Of a stretch of 64,000 nt of DNA, positions 43,048-52,342 are shown one piece after another; position 1 is the stretch's first letter; every line of letters starts with the position of its first letter. The translations under genes were made by a program, and so were the position numbers. The notes below the pieces were generated by a model. The model had not been told where the DNA came from. It saw only the letters and a list, made by a program, of their open reading frames with translations, and made no database searches. This stretch comes from Pseudomonas saudimassiliensis (GTDB lineage: Bacteria > Pseudomonadota > Gammaproteobacteria > Pseudomonadales > Pseudomonadaceae): NCBI RefSeq assembly GCF_000939975.1, contig NZ_LK391969.1:1375412-1439411 (forward strand), written 5' to 3'.

Positions 43048-43527
43048 TCATTCAGACGTCAGACAGCTACCCTCATTTTCCATGAAGGAGTCTTCCGGTA
43101 CAGCAGGTTCGAGTGGCTCTGATGGCTGCACGACCTGATCAGACACGCTCGACTTCTGGGCCATGACCACCTCGTCAATTCGATACGGCAAGATACCAAC
43201 GGATCGCGCGCGCACCTTCATTGCAGACCGCTCTTCATTGTTAACACCGGTCCATTGGTCGCGGATCATTCGGCCCGCCACCATCACGCGCATACCTCGC
43301 TGATAGAGCTGTGACCACTGCTCACAGGTATCAGCATCACGGGAGATCTCAACCGGTGCCCAGAAACCGCCTCGATCTTCAAAGTTGCCTTCGCCAACCG
43401 CGACTGGATTATCAAAAAAGACATTCAAGCGCAGAATGCCTCTGGGTGGTGAGTTGTCACTGGTGGGGAATACCTTGACCTGCGGGTCAGACCCAATATT
43501 ACCTTCACCTTCGAAATGTGTACTCAT
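43048..43527 (-). CDS. ssb: single-stranded DNA-binding protein, ICE type
   Basis: A 159-residue OB-fold protein with a conserved early strand (LRLNVFFDNP) and an acidic C-terminal tail (PEDSFMENEG...), which in SSBs docks partner proteins. The very end (CLTSE) lacks the classic DDDIPF. It is divergent from chromosomal SSB. It probably protects single-stranded DNA during transfer or replication. Confidence 0.78.
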   Translation of the reverse strand: MSTHFEGEGNIGSDPQVKVFPTSDNSPPRGILRLNVFFDNPVAVGEGNFEDRGGFWAPVEISRDADTCEQWSQLYQRGMRVMVAGRMIRDQWTGVNNEERSAMKVRARSVGILPYRIDEVVMAQKSSVSDQVVQPSEPLEPAVPEDSFMENEGSCLTSE

Positions 43528-43652
43528 GAGAAGCGCTCCACTTCTTGCTATTGTGAGTACACACTGCCGCAGACAGATCGAGCTTGAAACGCTGAATCAG
43601 ATTTCAGACTGACAGGTATTCTGCGACAGCTTGCCCCTGCCTAAGTGAACAC

Positions 43653-44144
43653 CTATCCCAGTCGGTTTGTGAGCTCATCAATATGTTCCAGCGACTGCAA
43701 TGTTGTTCGTAACCTGCGCATGGTTGCGTTCACTGTGCCTGCCTGGTTGTTGATCAAACAGCGCTCCACCTCAATGTCATATAACACTCGGCGCTCTCCC
43801 TCCGACTGCACCTGGTTAAACACCTGGTCAAACTGCGCCATGCCCATCGACCGGCTACCGACACTTCTCCAGCGCACCATCGGCACTCGATCACCTCGTT
43901 TGGATTCGGTGTGCGGGGTAAGGACGATCCGGTATGCCTTCAGTAATAGATTGTGCTGTTGGGCAAAATCATGAGCAGCCTGCTCCAGGTGCCGTGCGTA
44001 GACTTCGATCTCAGCCATATACTTCAGCAGCCCCCCCTTACCCTTAAAGGGGTAAAGGCCCTTTACCCTTTGGTAACAAGTTCGTGGCAAGTCGCAGCTG
44101 TCTGGTGGTAGACGCTCAACGGTCACAGTTGGGTTCTTTCGCAT
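43653..44144 (-). CDS. DUF3158-family ICE protein
   Basis: A 163-residue basic cytoplasmic protein, found between the PFL_4669-type gene and ssb in this ICE class. Function unknown. ATG 44144 has GAGG upstream. It lies immediately after the 51-bp repeat array, whose open frame overlaps its first 22 bases. Confidence 0.7.
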   Translation of the reverse strand: MRKNPTVTVERLPPDSCDLPRTCYQRVKGLYPFKGKGGLLKYMAEIEVYARHLEQAAHDFAQQHNLLLKAYRIVLTPHTESKRGDRVPMVRWRSVGSRSMGMAQFDQVFNQVQSEGERRVLYDIEVERCLINNQAGTVNATMRRLRTTLQSLEHIDELTNRLG

Positions 44145-44167
44145 ACCACCTCGACTCCTCTTGACCC

Positions 44168-44490
44168 TGATGGCACTGCCATCACTGCGTGACTAAAACC
44201 CTCGATCCAGTCATCCGTTGATGGCACTGCCATCACTGCGTGACTAAAACCCTCGATCCAGTCATCCGTTGATGGCACTGCCATCACTGCGTGACTATAA
44301 CCCTCATTCCAGTCATCCGTTGATGGCACTGCCATCACTGCGTGACCAAAACCCTCATTCCAGTCATCCGTTGATGGCACTGCCATCACTGCGTGACCAA
44401 AACCCTCATTCCAGTCATCCGTTGATGGCACTGCCATCACTGCGTGACCAAAACCCTCGATCCAGTCATCCGTTGATGGCACTGCCATCA
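44168..44490. repeat. array of seven 17-bp palindromes in 51-bp tandem repeats
   Basis: Six full 51-bp units plus a closing palindrome. Every unit starts with TGATGGCACTGCCATCA, an 8-bp perfect inverted repeat around one central base, at 44168, 44219, 44270, 44321, 44372, 44423 and 44474. The palindromes are identical; linkers vary at three spots (gact/gacc, aaaa/ataa, tcgat/tcatt), and units 1=2 and 4=5. The 51-bp period keeps both strands open: minus 44491-44123 would give a 17-residue repeat (MAVPSTDDW...), plus 44269-44496 another. No good ribosome site supports translation. An iteron, centromere or operator array is more likely. Confidence 0.95.
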
Positions 44491-44506
44491 AAATGAGAGG
44501 ACCGAC

Positions 44507-45292
44507 CTAGTCCTCATCCGCACCCAACAGACCACCTCCTGCTACAGGCTCTGGCTTGGTCGCCTGGTCTATTAACTGCTCCAGGTTGTCTGCATCCGGA
44601 TCTTCATGAGTGTTTCTATCTGCAACACCATCACGCTGTCGAAGGGGCGGTGCGTAAGGGCTTCGGCGAATGCCGCTCAGTACATCGGGTGCAAGTTCGC
44701 CATATTTCGCTACGGCATCACGGGCACGGGCATTGGCTGCTGCAAAATCATCACGGGTAGCACCGCTCAGCCCCGGGTATCGCTGCGGAGCAGAACAGAG
44801 TCCGCGAATGGCATTTGCGCTGATGCGCAGCGCCTCATGAGCATCACTTCTCACGATCATGGCGATATGCTGGGCAAGCAGAATGTTGCGCACTATTCGG
44901 TCATAGCGAATCAGCTGATGGATTCCCTGCCAGCCCTGTTGTCCACCCGGGTACACGCCCGTGCGAAACGGCTTCTGTGAGATGTTCTCAGCGATGGACA
45001 GCTCTTCAGGAACCGAAGCCAGCAGTGCTTCGGACTTTGCATACATGGGGTCCAGGATGTTTTTGACGTCATGCAATTTGGCGTCGATGCGCAACATCCA
45101 GTCGTCTGAATAGGGGTCATCTTTGGCGGCGTTCTGCTGAATGCGGCCTACCAGAGCCAGGAACTGACGCATGCCGATAATCTGGGGTTTACCGGACTCA
45201 ACGCCTCGTCCCCACCAGGTCCGCGTTGCGTGGTAAGTATGCAGTGTCAGCTCTATTTTGCTGCGCAGCGCTCCAACATCTATATCAGCCAT
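44507..45292 (-). CDS. ICE protein, PFL_4669 family (TIGR03761)
   Basis: A 261-residue cytoplasmic protein of a family restricted to PFGI-1-type ICEs. It is mostly helical, with an acidic tail (HEDPDADN). The function is unknown, but it always lies in the replication/partition module. The palindrome array begins 16 bases after its stop. Confidence 0.85.
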   Translation of the reverse strand: MADIDVGALRSKIELTLHTYHATRTWWGRGVESGKPQIIGMRQFLALVGRIQQNAAKDDPYSDDWMLRIDAKLHDVKNILDPMYAKSEALLASVPEELSIAENISQKPFRTGVYPGGQQGWQGIHQLIRYDRIVRNILLAQHIAMIVRSDAHEALRISANAIRGLCSAPQRYPGLSGATRDDFAAANARARDAVAKYGELAPDVLSGIRRSPYAPPLRQRDGVADRNTHEDPDADNLEQLIDQATKPEPVAGGGLLGADED

Positions 45293-45410
45293 GGCATCCA
45301 GCTCCTCAACAGTTCATCTGTGGTCAGGAACTCTGCGCATCTGGCTGGCTTCAGGACATAGATAATAAGAATCCCGGCGGGGATTGTTTCGTGTTTATCT
45401 CATTAAAGGA

Positions 45411-46652
45411 TCAGCGTCTCAGACCTAACGAGTCGAGCAATTTTTTTCTGCTCGCTGCGGCTTGAGCTTGCGTTAATTGCGTCGCCGGTTGGGATAGTCC
45501 TTGCCCTGCCATCTCAGAACCGTGTCGTGCTTCGACCTCAAGCCCTATCGCAACACCCTCGCCACAACGCATGTCGCGTATGTTTTCGGCGTAACGAGTG
45601 ATAACGAACTCACCTGCCTGAGCGCTTTTGATCAGGGATCGCAACAGCCCCTTCGGTGTACGAACTTTACCTGCCAACACTCGTCCCGCCGTTTCATCGA
45701 GCACAGCTTGAGCAACCTCTGAGCCTAGGCGTTGAAGAACGGCCAAGAGCTCTTGGCGCTCTTGCGGTTCTATCCGCAATTGCTCATGCCAGATCAATCC
45801 TGGATCCGCCTCGGTACCTGTACTTGTTTTTAAATAAATACCATTACGTACTGGTACTGTATTCGCTTGGTTCTCAGAGCGAACTTGGCTAGATCTTCCG
45901 TAAACCATTGATTTACCACTTAGTTCTCTCTGCGAACTTGGGCGGTTCTCCGTTTGGCTGCTACTTGGTTCTCTCCCGAAACCCGGTATTACTGGGGAGT
46001 TCTCTGACGGTGACTGATGGTTCTTTCTGTCTTGCTTGGTGCTGCCACGCCGCTGGTCACGCATTTCAACAAAGCGTTGGGCTCGCTGATTGAGGCGCGT
46101 TTGCTGCCCTCCACTCTCCATCGCCGAATGAACGCGCTCAGCTACAAACCGGACTGAGCTGTTGTTATGCGACAGGCACTGGACTACGAACGCGTTGTAA
46201 TCCGAATCGAGTAATGCCGCTTCTTCAAAGCTCAACGGCTCATCATGCAATGCATAGACATTGCCCATGATGCGTCCGGTATCATGACGGGCCTTATGAC
46301 ATAAGCTCATCCAGCGGGTGAGCCTGAGTACGGCAATCACCCGCGCTACCGTCCCGCGTGACGCTGACGTTCCAGGCGAAGCTCGCAACAACGGTTGCAA
46401 CTGGTCGTATGTTGGAAAAGCGGTGCTGCGATCAGCCTCGGTCATCAGGCGGATCATTTGCCACCCCAGGACATCCACAGCACCAAGATACTCATCAAGT
46501 AGCAGGCCTCTGGGTACTGTTTCGTGGGGGTTTCCGAAAAACAGTAATCCATCCAGTTCGCCCGCATGTGAAAGCTTGCTGTCGGAGAATCTCTGGGTAA
46601 TGGAGGACGTTGCACGCCCAACCAGTACCTGCCAGTCCTCTATCGAGCGCAT
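45411..46652 (-). CDS. STY4528-family replication protein
   Basis: A 413-residue protein resembling STY4528-type island replication proteins. A conserved N-terminal part (FFGNPHETVPRGLLLDEYLGAVDVLGWQ, quoted in part) contains a winged-helix-like segment (about 80-130). It is followed by a Ser/Gln-rich linker and a C-terminal domain. Such proteins are thought to act in replication of excised islands. The last 118 bases before the next gene are non-coding. Confidence 0.8.
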   Translation of the reverse strand: MRSIEDWQVLVGRATSSITQRFSDSKLSHAGELDGLLFFGNPHETVPRGLLLDEYLGAVDVLGWQMIRLMTEADRSTAFPTYDQLQPLLRASPGTSASRGTVARVIAVLRLTRWMSLCHKARHDTGRIMGNVYALHDEPLSFEEAALLDSDYNAFVVQCLSHNNSSVRFVAERVHSAMESGGQQTRLNQRAQRFVEMRDQRRGSTKQDRKNHQSPSENSPVIPGFGREPSSSQTENRPSSQRELSGKSMVYGRSSQVRSENQANTVPVRNGIYLKTSTGTEADPGLIWHEQLRIEPQERQELLAVLQRLGSEVAQAVLDETAGRVLAGKVRTPKGLLRSLIKSAQAGEFVITRYAENIRDMRCGEGVAIGLEVEARHGSEMAGQGLSQPATQLTQAQAAASRKKLLDSLGLRR

Positions 46653-47245
46653 ACCTTTCTCCCATCAGCCAGCTGGAGCTTGCTGCGAGAGCTGGAGCTG
46701 ACCGTTTGCGCCCAAGTCTTTACCAGTTGCCAGACCACGCCCAAGGGTATGCAGGTTTCCTCACAGAGCACGATCATGCCTTGGATGTCATCCGCGGCAT
46801 CGGGTGCGGTGGGAGCGGCGCTGATATCTTGCCAACGCCGAAAGGCATCATGCTCTTCTGTTTCCGTCGGCATCGCCACACGTCCCTGACGGGATTCCAG
46901 TCCAAGCAGTGCACGACGGGTCGAGCAATCGTTTCCTGTCAGCCCAAAAAACGAAGACATCATCTGAACAGACGCTCCGAGCTCCAGGCATCGATCAATG
47001 GTCTTCTCGCGATCCATGTCAGAACTGAGCCGGCGAAATACTCCGCCCAAAAGATCATGATCAACTGAAAGGCGGCACACCACAGGATTGCTGGTGGCGA
47101 GCGCATCAATATCGGTCGCGCTAAGCCGACGCAGTTCGCGAAGCTCGTCATCATTGAACCCGAGAGCTCGCGCCCTGCGCATATTTCCTTCGCGGACATA
47201 GGTTATGGCCTGACGAAGGATCGCTAATGTCACAACAGTATCCAT
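46640..47245 (-). CDS. DUF2857-family ICE protein (STY4526-like)
   Basis: A 201-residue cytoplasmic protein, commonly located between parB and the STY4528-type gene. The central region (LGASVQMMSSFFGLTGNDCSTRR, quoted in part) may be a helix-turn-helix, since related ICE activators (FlhC-like) carry such folds. ATG 47245 is 1 base after the parB stop. The end overlaps the next gene by 13 bases. Confidence 0.75.
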   Translation of the reverse strand: MDTVVTLAILRQAITYVREGNMRRARALGFNDDELRELRRLSATDIDALATSNPVVCRLSVDHDLLGGVFRRLSSDMDREKTIDRCLELGASVQMMSSFFGLTGNDCSTRRALLGLESRQGRVAMPTETEEHDAFRRWQDISAAPTAPDAADDIQGMIVLCEETCIPLGVVWQLVKTWAQTVSSSSRSKLQLADGRKVCAR

Positions 47246-47246
47246 A

Positions 47247-49166
47247 TCAGCTATCTCCCCTGGTGGATTCCTGGGTGCGTAGAACACGGACCAGCCGGAT
47301 CAGCCTGAACAGGCGAATCAGCACCTCATCCGGCAAGTGCTCGGCTTCACCTGCCGTGCCAAGCAAATCACCAATCAGGCTGATATCGGATGGGTAAGCC
47401 GGTTGCACTTCGCCAGATAGAGCCGCCAGCAACTGCCAGACTTTTTGAGCGGCAGGGTCCTGCTCAAGATCTCCAGACAGAGGCTGCAAATGATATCCCA
47501 ACCCCTCTTCCTGATTGAGCTGCAATGGAGCTGGATACAGTTCCGTGTCCGAAAGCGGGAATCCAGCCCACTGGCCTAGTGACTGGGCAAGGCGATAAAT
47601 CACATATCGGAGTTTCTTTGGTGTCTGTACATGGGCGTCGACCCACCAGATGTCGGTGACAGGTGTCAGCGGCCCAGCCGACATCAGCGGTATGGATTGG
47701 ACGGCAAAGTCCTGAAAATCACCTGCCTGGCCTCCGTGCATGGCGGCAACGGCGTGACGTAGCTTACGCTTGCCTTCCGGCTCATCAATCACCGACAAGG
47801 TCAGACTGTTGATACGTTCTTCGTCCGTTCGCAGGTCAGCTTCTTCTTCCGCCTCCGGGATTGCCAGATCATCATCTGAACGCAGCACGGCAATGCTGTC
47901 CTGATCGGTTACCTGTTCATGCTCATTAATAGGTAATACCGACTCTTCAGAGGCAACGGCGGCCTGTCTGCCTTCAAGGAGTTTGCGGTTCTGTGCCCGC
48001 AACGCATTAAGCTCCTGACGTAGATAGCTGTTCTCATCACTAAAGGTTGGCTGGTCATCGGTGGTACGGGGTGGGCTTTGTGATGGACCCGAGGGTTCGA
48101 ATTCAAGTGGCTCGCTGGTATCAACCTCCTGCCGAGGCCTGCGCTCGCGCTTCGATGGCTCGTCCTCTTCACCCGGCAGAGGCGGGTAAAACTTCAATGG
48201 GTGGGCTTCTGGATTACGAACCCGTTCCATTTCTACCTGCAGGGGCTGCCATATTTCCGGGTCATCAATGTCCTGCCGACGCTGACGATACTCAAGGACC
48301 CGCTTCAGACACCAGTCCAGGGTATGCAGGTGCGCGCCGCTATGATCCTCAAGCATGCCGAGCAAGCGATCTTCCACTATCGACCAAGGCAGCTCCGTCT
48401 GCTCCTCATAGTCAAACTGCGATACGACGTCATGCCAGGCTACAGAGAAGTCAGCCTCCTGCCTGGAGTTACAGCGCTTCCATATCTCCAGACATGCCTC
48501 GCGATACGCAATCAGCTTCTTGATCTGCGGCTGTCCAATACCACTTCTCAGCGTTGCCGGTAATGTCGGCCAGAAATGCTCAACCGTATAAAGCATCCTA
48601 CTGATCTGGCTTTGACTGACTGAAAAACCCAGCTCACTGAAACGACGGGCCAGTTCGCGCTGGGAAAGCACCTCGCCTTCATGCTCCTCCAACAATCGTT
48701 TCAGCTCTGCCACACCCAATGCCTTCTCGATCCAACTGAGATCCGCACGGTTTTCGTTCTCGGACAAGTGCCCTGCCAGCACCTGTTCCTCGGTTACCCA
48801 TGGCCGGTAAACACACCAAAACCGATAAAATCGGTCGTCGCCGGTTTCCTCATACAGCTCGTTGAGAATTGCCAGCCGGGTGTTTCCGCCGTCACTGATC
48901 ATGAACTTGTCGTCACCGGGACGCTGGGTTATCGGTGGCGAATGCTTCAAGCCAACCTGGCGGATGGACTCCTTGATTTCATCGTATCGGGGGTTTCGTT
49001 CCGTTCGCGGGTTGTGGTCGTACGGCCGCAGCTGGTCCAACGTGACCTGCATACCCATCTCGGCCAGCGGAGCGGTCATCTTGTCGACACGCTGGCTTCG
49101 TAGAGCAGGCCCCGGCTTCTGCAGCTGCGCCGTCATTTCGGCGATCGAAAGGCTACGTTTGCTCAT
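47247..49166 (-). CDS. parB: ParB-family protein, PFGI-1 class (TIGR03764)
   Basis: A 639-residue partition/nuclease-fold protein, much longer than plasmid ParB. The ParB N-terminal domain (PYDHNPR, then GNTRLAIL) spans about residues 40-130, and a DNA-binding helix-turn-helix (FSVSQSQISRML) lies near 180. A long acidic, Pro-rich linker and a C-terminal helical domain follow. With ParA it should stabilise the excised element. ATG 49166 lies within the end of the HicA-like gene. Confidence 0.88.
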   Translation of the reverse strand: MSKRSLSIAEMTAQLQKPGPALRSQRVDKMTAPLAEMGMQVTLDQLRPYDHNPRTERNPRYDEIKESIRQVGLKHSPPITQRPGDDKFMISDGGNTRLAILNELYEETGDDRFYRFWCVYRPWVTEEQVLAGHLSENENRADLSWIEKALGVAELKRLLEEHEGEVLSQRELARRFSELGFSVSQSQISRMLYTVEHFWPTLPATLRSGIGQPQIKKLIAYREACLEIWKRCNSRQEADFSVAWHDVVSQFDYEEQTELPWSIVEDRLLGMLEDHSGAHLHTLDWCLKRVLEYRQRRQDIDDPEIWQPLQVEMERVRNPEAHPLKFYPPLPGEEDEPSKRERRPRQEVDTSEPLEFEPSGPSQSPPRTTDDQPTFSDENSYLRQELNALRAQNRKLLEGRQAAVASEESVLPINEHEQVTDQDSIAVLRSDDDLAIPEAEEEADLRTDEERINSLTLSVIDEPEGKRKLRHAVAAMHGGQAGDFQDFAVQSIPLMSAGPLTPVTDIWWVDAHVQTPKKLRYVIYRLAQSLGQWAGFPLSDTELYPAPLQLNQEEGLGYHLQPLSGDLEQDPAAQKVWQLLAALSGEVQPAYPSDISLIGDLLGTAGEAEHLPDEVLIRLFRLIRLVRVLRTQESTRGDS

Positions 49167-49395
49167 GACTCCCTCCCCCCGTGCCGTGTTGGGTGCGGCG
49201 CAGTTTTGCACGTGCATTCAATGATGAACGGGGATCGCTGGGCGTGGATGACGTGTAAACCGGCGGGTAGCCCGGCTTGGTGAAACGTATGTGACCGCCG
49301 CTGGTGCGGCTGATGCTCCAGCCATGCCTGGATGCGTACTCGGCCAGATCCTGAAGGGGCTTCTTGAGCTTGCCAACTGTGCTGATACTGTTCAT
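49153..49395 (-). CDS. HicA-like toxin-fold protein without HicB
   Basis: An 80-residue basic protein with the HicA/YcfA dsRNA-binding-like fold: helix, then SGGHIRF with the key His35, then a strand-rich end. HicA toxins are mRNA nucleases held in check by HicB. No HicB gene is adjacent. The gene is coupled by a 4-base overlap upstream and 14 bases with parB downstream. It may have been adopted as an RNA-binding regulator; toxicity is not shown. Confidence 0.7.
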   Translation of the reverse strand: MNSISTVGKLKKPLQDLAEYASRHGWSISRTSGGHIRFTKPGYPPVYTSSTPSDPRSSLNARAKLRRTQHGTGGGSHEQT

Positions 49396-50087
49396 GCGCG
49401 CACCTCCCTGCCGCAGCTTTCCAGTGCATCAAGCCAGACATGTAGCACCGCGGCCCGTTGCTCTATAACGCGGGGCCGGGCCTCTGCGACTCTGGCAACG
49501 AGCGAATCGAATCCTGCTTGAACGTCGCAGTCGTCTAACTCATAAACGATGTAGTCCTGAACGCTGCGAAGAATCTCAATCGCATACTGCAGAGATGCCT
49601 CAGCTGTTTTCCATGCGGACGGAGCCTGTCTGGACTGTGCAATCAGCTTCGCGGAGAACTCCTCTGCAGGGTAAAAACCTTTCATCACTTGGAGCTGGTT
49701 CAAGATCAGCGCGACACGGACAACCTCAATACACTCGGCAGTGGAACCTGTCGGCAGCGTAAATGCATTCTTTGCAATGCGTAAGGCTGACTTTGCCCGA
49801 GCATCCAGATTCGCTTGACGCTGTTTCTCATCGCGCTGTTTTTTTTCCTTTGCTGTGGCGACTCGTAAATTCACCGCTCCGACTATCCCGGCAGCGCTGC
49901 GCAGTAACTCTTTTTCCTTCTCGCTCAAGAGATGGCTGTACACAGCGGTGTCGGCGAGTTTAATCAACTCACCCTTGGCTGCGGTCAGCTTTGTCTGGAC
50001 GGACCTGAGGTTCTGCGAACTAAGGAAGCGGGTATTGTCGAGGACCTGCTGGGTGGTAATGGATTGCGATGTCGTTAGCCTGGCCAT
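49392..50087 (-). CDS. ICE protein of unknown function between dnaB and hicA-like gene
   Basis: A 231-residue cytoplasmic helical protein, Lys/Arg/Ala-rich, with a likely coiled coil at about residues 55-105. ATG 50087 is chosen because it abuts the dnaB stop. It is regularly found here in PFGI-1-type ICEs as far as I recall, but I cannot name a family. Confidence 0.75.
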   Translation of the reverse strand: MARLTTSQSITTQQVLDNTRFLSSQNLRSVQTKLTAAKGELIKLADTAVYSHLLSEKEKELLRSAAGIVGAVNLRVATAKEKKQRDEKQRQANLDARAKSALRIAKNAFTLPTGSTAECIEVVRVALILNQLQVMKGFYPAEEFSAKLIAQSRQAPSAWKTAEASLQYAIEILRSVQDYIVYELDDCDVQAGFDSLVARVAEARPRVIEQRAAVLHVWLDALESCGREVRA

Positions 50088-50088
50088 G

Positions 50089-51459
50089 TCAGTTCCCCTG
50101 CGACTGTTTGAACTCAAGGGAGTCGAACCGGGTACAACGGCCATTGAAGGCCAGCCGCACCACTCCGATAGGGCCGTTGCGCTGTTTCCCAATAATGATT
50201 TCTGCCACGCCCTTGTCAGGACTGTCGGTGTGGTACACCTCGTCCCGGTATACAAACATGATTACGTCGGCGTCCTGTTCAATGGCACCTGAGTCACGGA
50301 GGTCGGCGTTAGAGGGGCGCTTGTTGGGGCGCTGTTCAACCGATCTGTTGAGCTGCGATAGCGCGACCACCGGCACTTGCAGTTCCTTGGCCAGTGACTT
50401 CAGCGCCAGGCTGATTGACGCAATTTCGAGGTTGCGATTGTCTCGGCCAGGCTCCTGAAGCAATTGCAGATAATCCACCATGATGATGGAAGGCTGACCA
50501 AACCGCCGTGCCAACCGGCGTGCTCTGGCCTTCAATGCAGTAGCCGAGATACCTGCCTCATCTTCGATGATCAGACGATCATCCAGCGCCTGGATCTGTG
50601 CAGCCGCCAGGGTCAGTTTTGGCCAGTCCCCATCCTCGATATCGCCGTTGCGCAGCCGCTGAAGATCCACTCGGCCAATGCTGGCGAGCAGGCGCATAAT
50701 CAATTGTTCCCGGGGCATTTCCAGGCTGAAGAGGAAAGCGGGCTGGTCGCCCCTGGCACGCAGTGCATTCTCGACCAGATTCAGGCCAAATGTGGTTTTG
50801 CCCATGGAGGGTCTACCCGCCACGATGATCAGATCAGAGGGCTGGAGCCCCGCCGTTTCCTTGTCCAGATCCATGTAGCCTGTGGATAGGCCGGTGACGC
50901 CTTCGGAGTTAAAGGCGATGTCAATCTGATCGATCGTTCTGGCCAGCGTTTCCGAGACGGGGATATAGTCCTTACCGCGTAGCTCGACCAGCGCACAGAG
51001 TCGCTTTTCCGCCTGCTGCACCAAGGCTTCGCCCTGTGCTCCGTCACTCAAAGCCTCGTGATTCAGATCTGCGCCGATGAGTGAAAGCTGCCTGAGCTGA
51101 TAGCGATCCCGCACGATCTGCGCGTACACCCGGATATTGGCCACCGAGGGCGTGTTTCGGGCCAGCTCACCCAGATAATCGAGGCCGAGAAAGTTTTTCT
51201 CCTCTTCCGAAAACTGGTCGGCTACCGTAACCACATCAAATGGCAGGCTTTTGGCACTCAGAGTCTGAATTGCTTTCCAGAGCACTCGGTGAGCAGGGAC
51301 GTAAAAAGCGTCAGCACAGGTAACCAGCTCGCAGATATCGTCCCAAGCTTCGTTAGCGAGCATGACTCCACCTAATACCGCCTGCTCTGCCTCCAGGGAG
51401 TGGGGTGGCAAGCGCCCAACATCCTGAGCACCGGCAATCGCTTTATTAATGGCAGACAT
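50089..51459 (-). CDS. dnaB: DnaB-like replicative helicase
   Basis: A 456-residue hexameric helicase. The N-terminal DnaB domain (LPPHSLEAEQAVLGG) and RecA-like motor with Walker A (AGRPSMGKTT) are clear, and DnaB motif 3 (MVDYLQLL) follows. ATG 51459 has GGGAGG at a good distance. Its presence implies that the ICE replicates when excised. It overlaps the parA end by 14 bases. Confidence 0.93.
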   Translation of the reverse strand: MSAINKAIAGAQDVGRLPPHSLEAEQAVLGGVMLANEAWDDICELVTCADAFYVPAHRVLWKAIQTLSAKSLPFDVVTVADQFSEEEKNFLGLDYLGELARNTPSVANIRVYAQIVRDRYQLRQLSLIGADLNHEALSDGAQGEALVQQAEKRLCALVELRGKDYIPVSETLARTIDQIDIAFNSEGVTGLSTGYMDLDKETAGLQPSDLIIVAGRPSMGKTTFGLNLVENALRARGDQPAFLFSLEMPREQLIMRLLASIGRVDLQRLRNGDIEDGDWPKLTLAAAQIQALDDRLIIEDEAGISATALKARARRLARRFGQPSIIMVDYLQLLQEPGRDNRNLEIASISLALKSLAKELQVPVVALSQLNRSVEQRPNKRPSNADLRDSGAIEQDADVIMFVYRDEVYHTDSPDKGVAEIIIGKQRNGPIGVVRLAFNGRCTRFDSLEFKQSQGN

Positions 51460-52306
51460 GGGCGACACCCTCCCTGAGCTGAGGCTGCAGGATGGATATC
51501 CACATGGGATTCAGCTCCATAGCTACCGCCCGTATCTGATCAGCGCCGGCAGGTGATTTGCGGCCTGCAGGCTTGACTGGCTCAAAACGGTGAATAGGCA
51601 GCCCAAGCGCTGCGGCCTGACGGAATGCTGTGAGGTGCCGAAGGTGGGCGGACATAACAGAAACCCGCTTGTTATTGCCGCCTTCAGGAAACATCTGCCG
51701 AAGACTCTCTGCTACGCCATTGGCATCCCGGGTTTCATCCAGTCTATTGATCAACAGCGACACCCGGGGAACAGTCAGGTTGGTGTACTGAGTGAGAGCT
51801 TCCAGCTCTTCGAGCATGCCCAATGTGCCGCGCACAAACTCTCTGGCAGACAGTAGCTCTGGCGTTATGGGTGACAAGGCCTGGTCGGATGCCAGGACTG
51901 CGGCTTCGAGGGTGATGGAACGGGCGCCCTGGGTGTCCATGATGACCACGTCGTAGTCATTTTCGAATTGACGTATGAGATTGGATAACCTGAAGCGGCC
52001 ATCCGGGGCAGACAGCAGCAGCTGCGGTAGGTGGGCGTTGTAGTCATTGGACACGATGATGTCCAGACCCTGGATCACGGTACTGGATATCACTTGCTCC
52101 GGCCGGGTCTGGTTGAGCGCAATCAGCTCATAGATGCCGCCAGGGGCTTCGGTCTGGATCTGGTAATAGCTTGAGAGGGTGGGTTGGTTATCAAGGTCGA
52201 TCAGAAGGACTCTGAGACCCGCATCGGCGAGAAGACCACCGAGATGCGCGCAGGTAGTGCTTTTTCCTACGCCGCCTTTCGTCGAAATAACAGTGTATGT
52301 GTGCAT
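51446..52306 (-). CDS. parA: ParA/Soj partition ATPase
   Basis: A 286-residue Walker-type ATPase with the deviant motif KGGVGKST near the N-terminus and DLDNQPT following. It is the first gene beside the tRNA, as soj is in PAPI-1, where it is needed to keep the excised circle. It probably works with the 639-residue ParB. An inverted repeat lies directly upstream. Confidence 0.93.
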   Translation of the reverse strand: MHTYTVISTKGGVGKSTTCAHLGGLLADAGLRVLLIDLDNQPTLSSYYQIQTEAPGGIYELIALNQTRPEQVISSTVIQGLDIIVSNDYNAHLPQLLLSAPDGRFRLSNLIRQFENDYDVVIMDTQGARSITLEAAVLASDQALSPITPELLSAREFVRGTLGMLEELEALTQYTNLTVPRVSLLINRLDETRDANGVAESLRQMFPEGGNNKRVSVMSAHLRHLTAFRQAAALGLPIHRFEPVKPAGRKSPAGADQIRAVAMELNPMWISILQPQLREGVAHVCH

Positions 52307-52310
52307 GTGA

Positions 52311-52342
52311 CACGTACTCCATGGGGGTGGATGGTGTACGTG
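52311..52342. promoter_or_regulatory. inverted repeat upstream of parA
   Basis: CACGTAC at 52311-52317 is inverted as GTACGTG at 52336-52342, 18 bases apart, within the 64 bases between parA and the tRNA. It may be an operator for parA autoregulation or part of the attachment region. Confidence 0.4.

Noticed and set aside
44168..44490. CRISPR array
   Set aside because: The repeated parts are not separated by unique spacers: linkers are nearly identical, and there are no cas genes.
44123..44491. Minus-strand frame encoding a 17-residue repeat protein
   Set aside because: No clear ribosome site, no silent changes among repeats, and the opposite strand is equally open. The 51-bp period explains the open frames; recorded as a DNA repeat.
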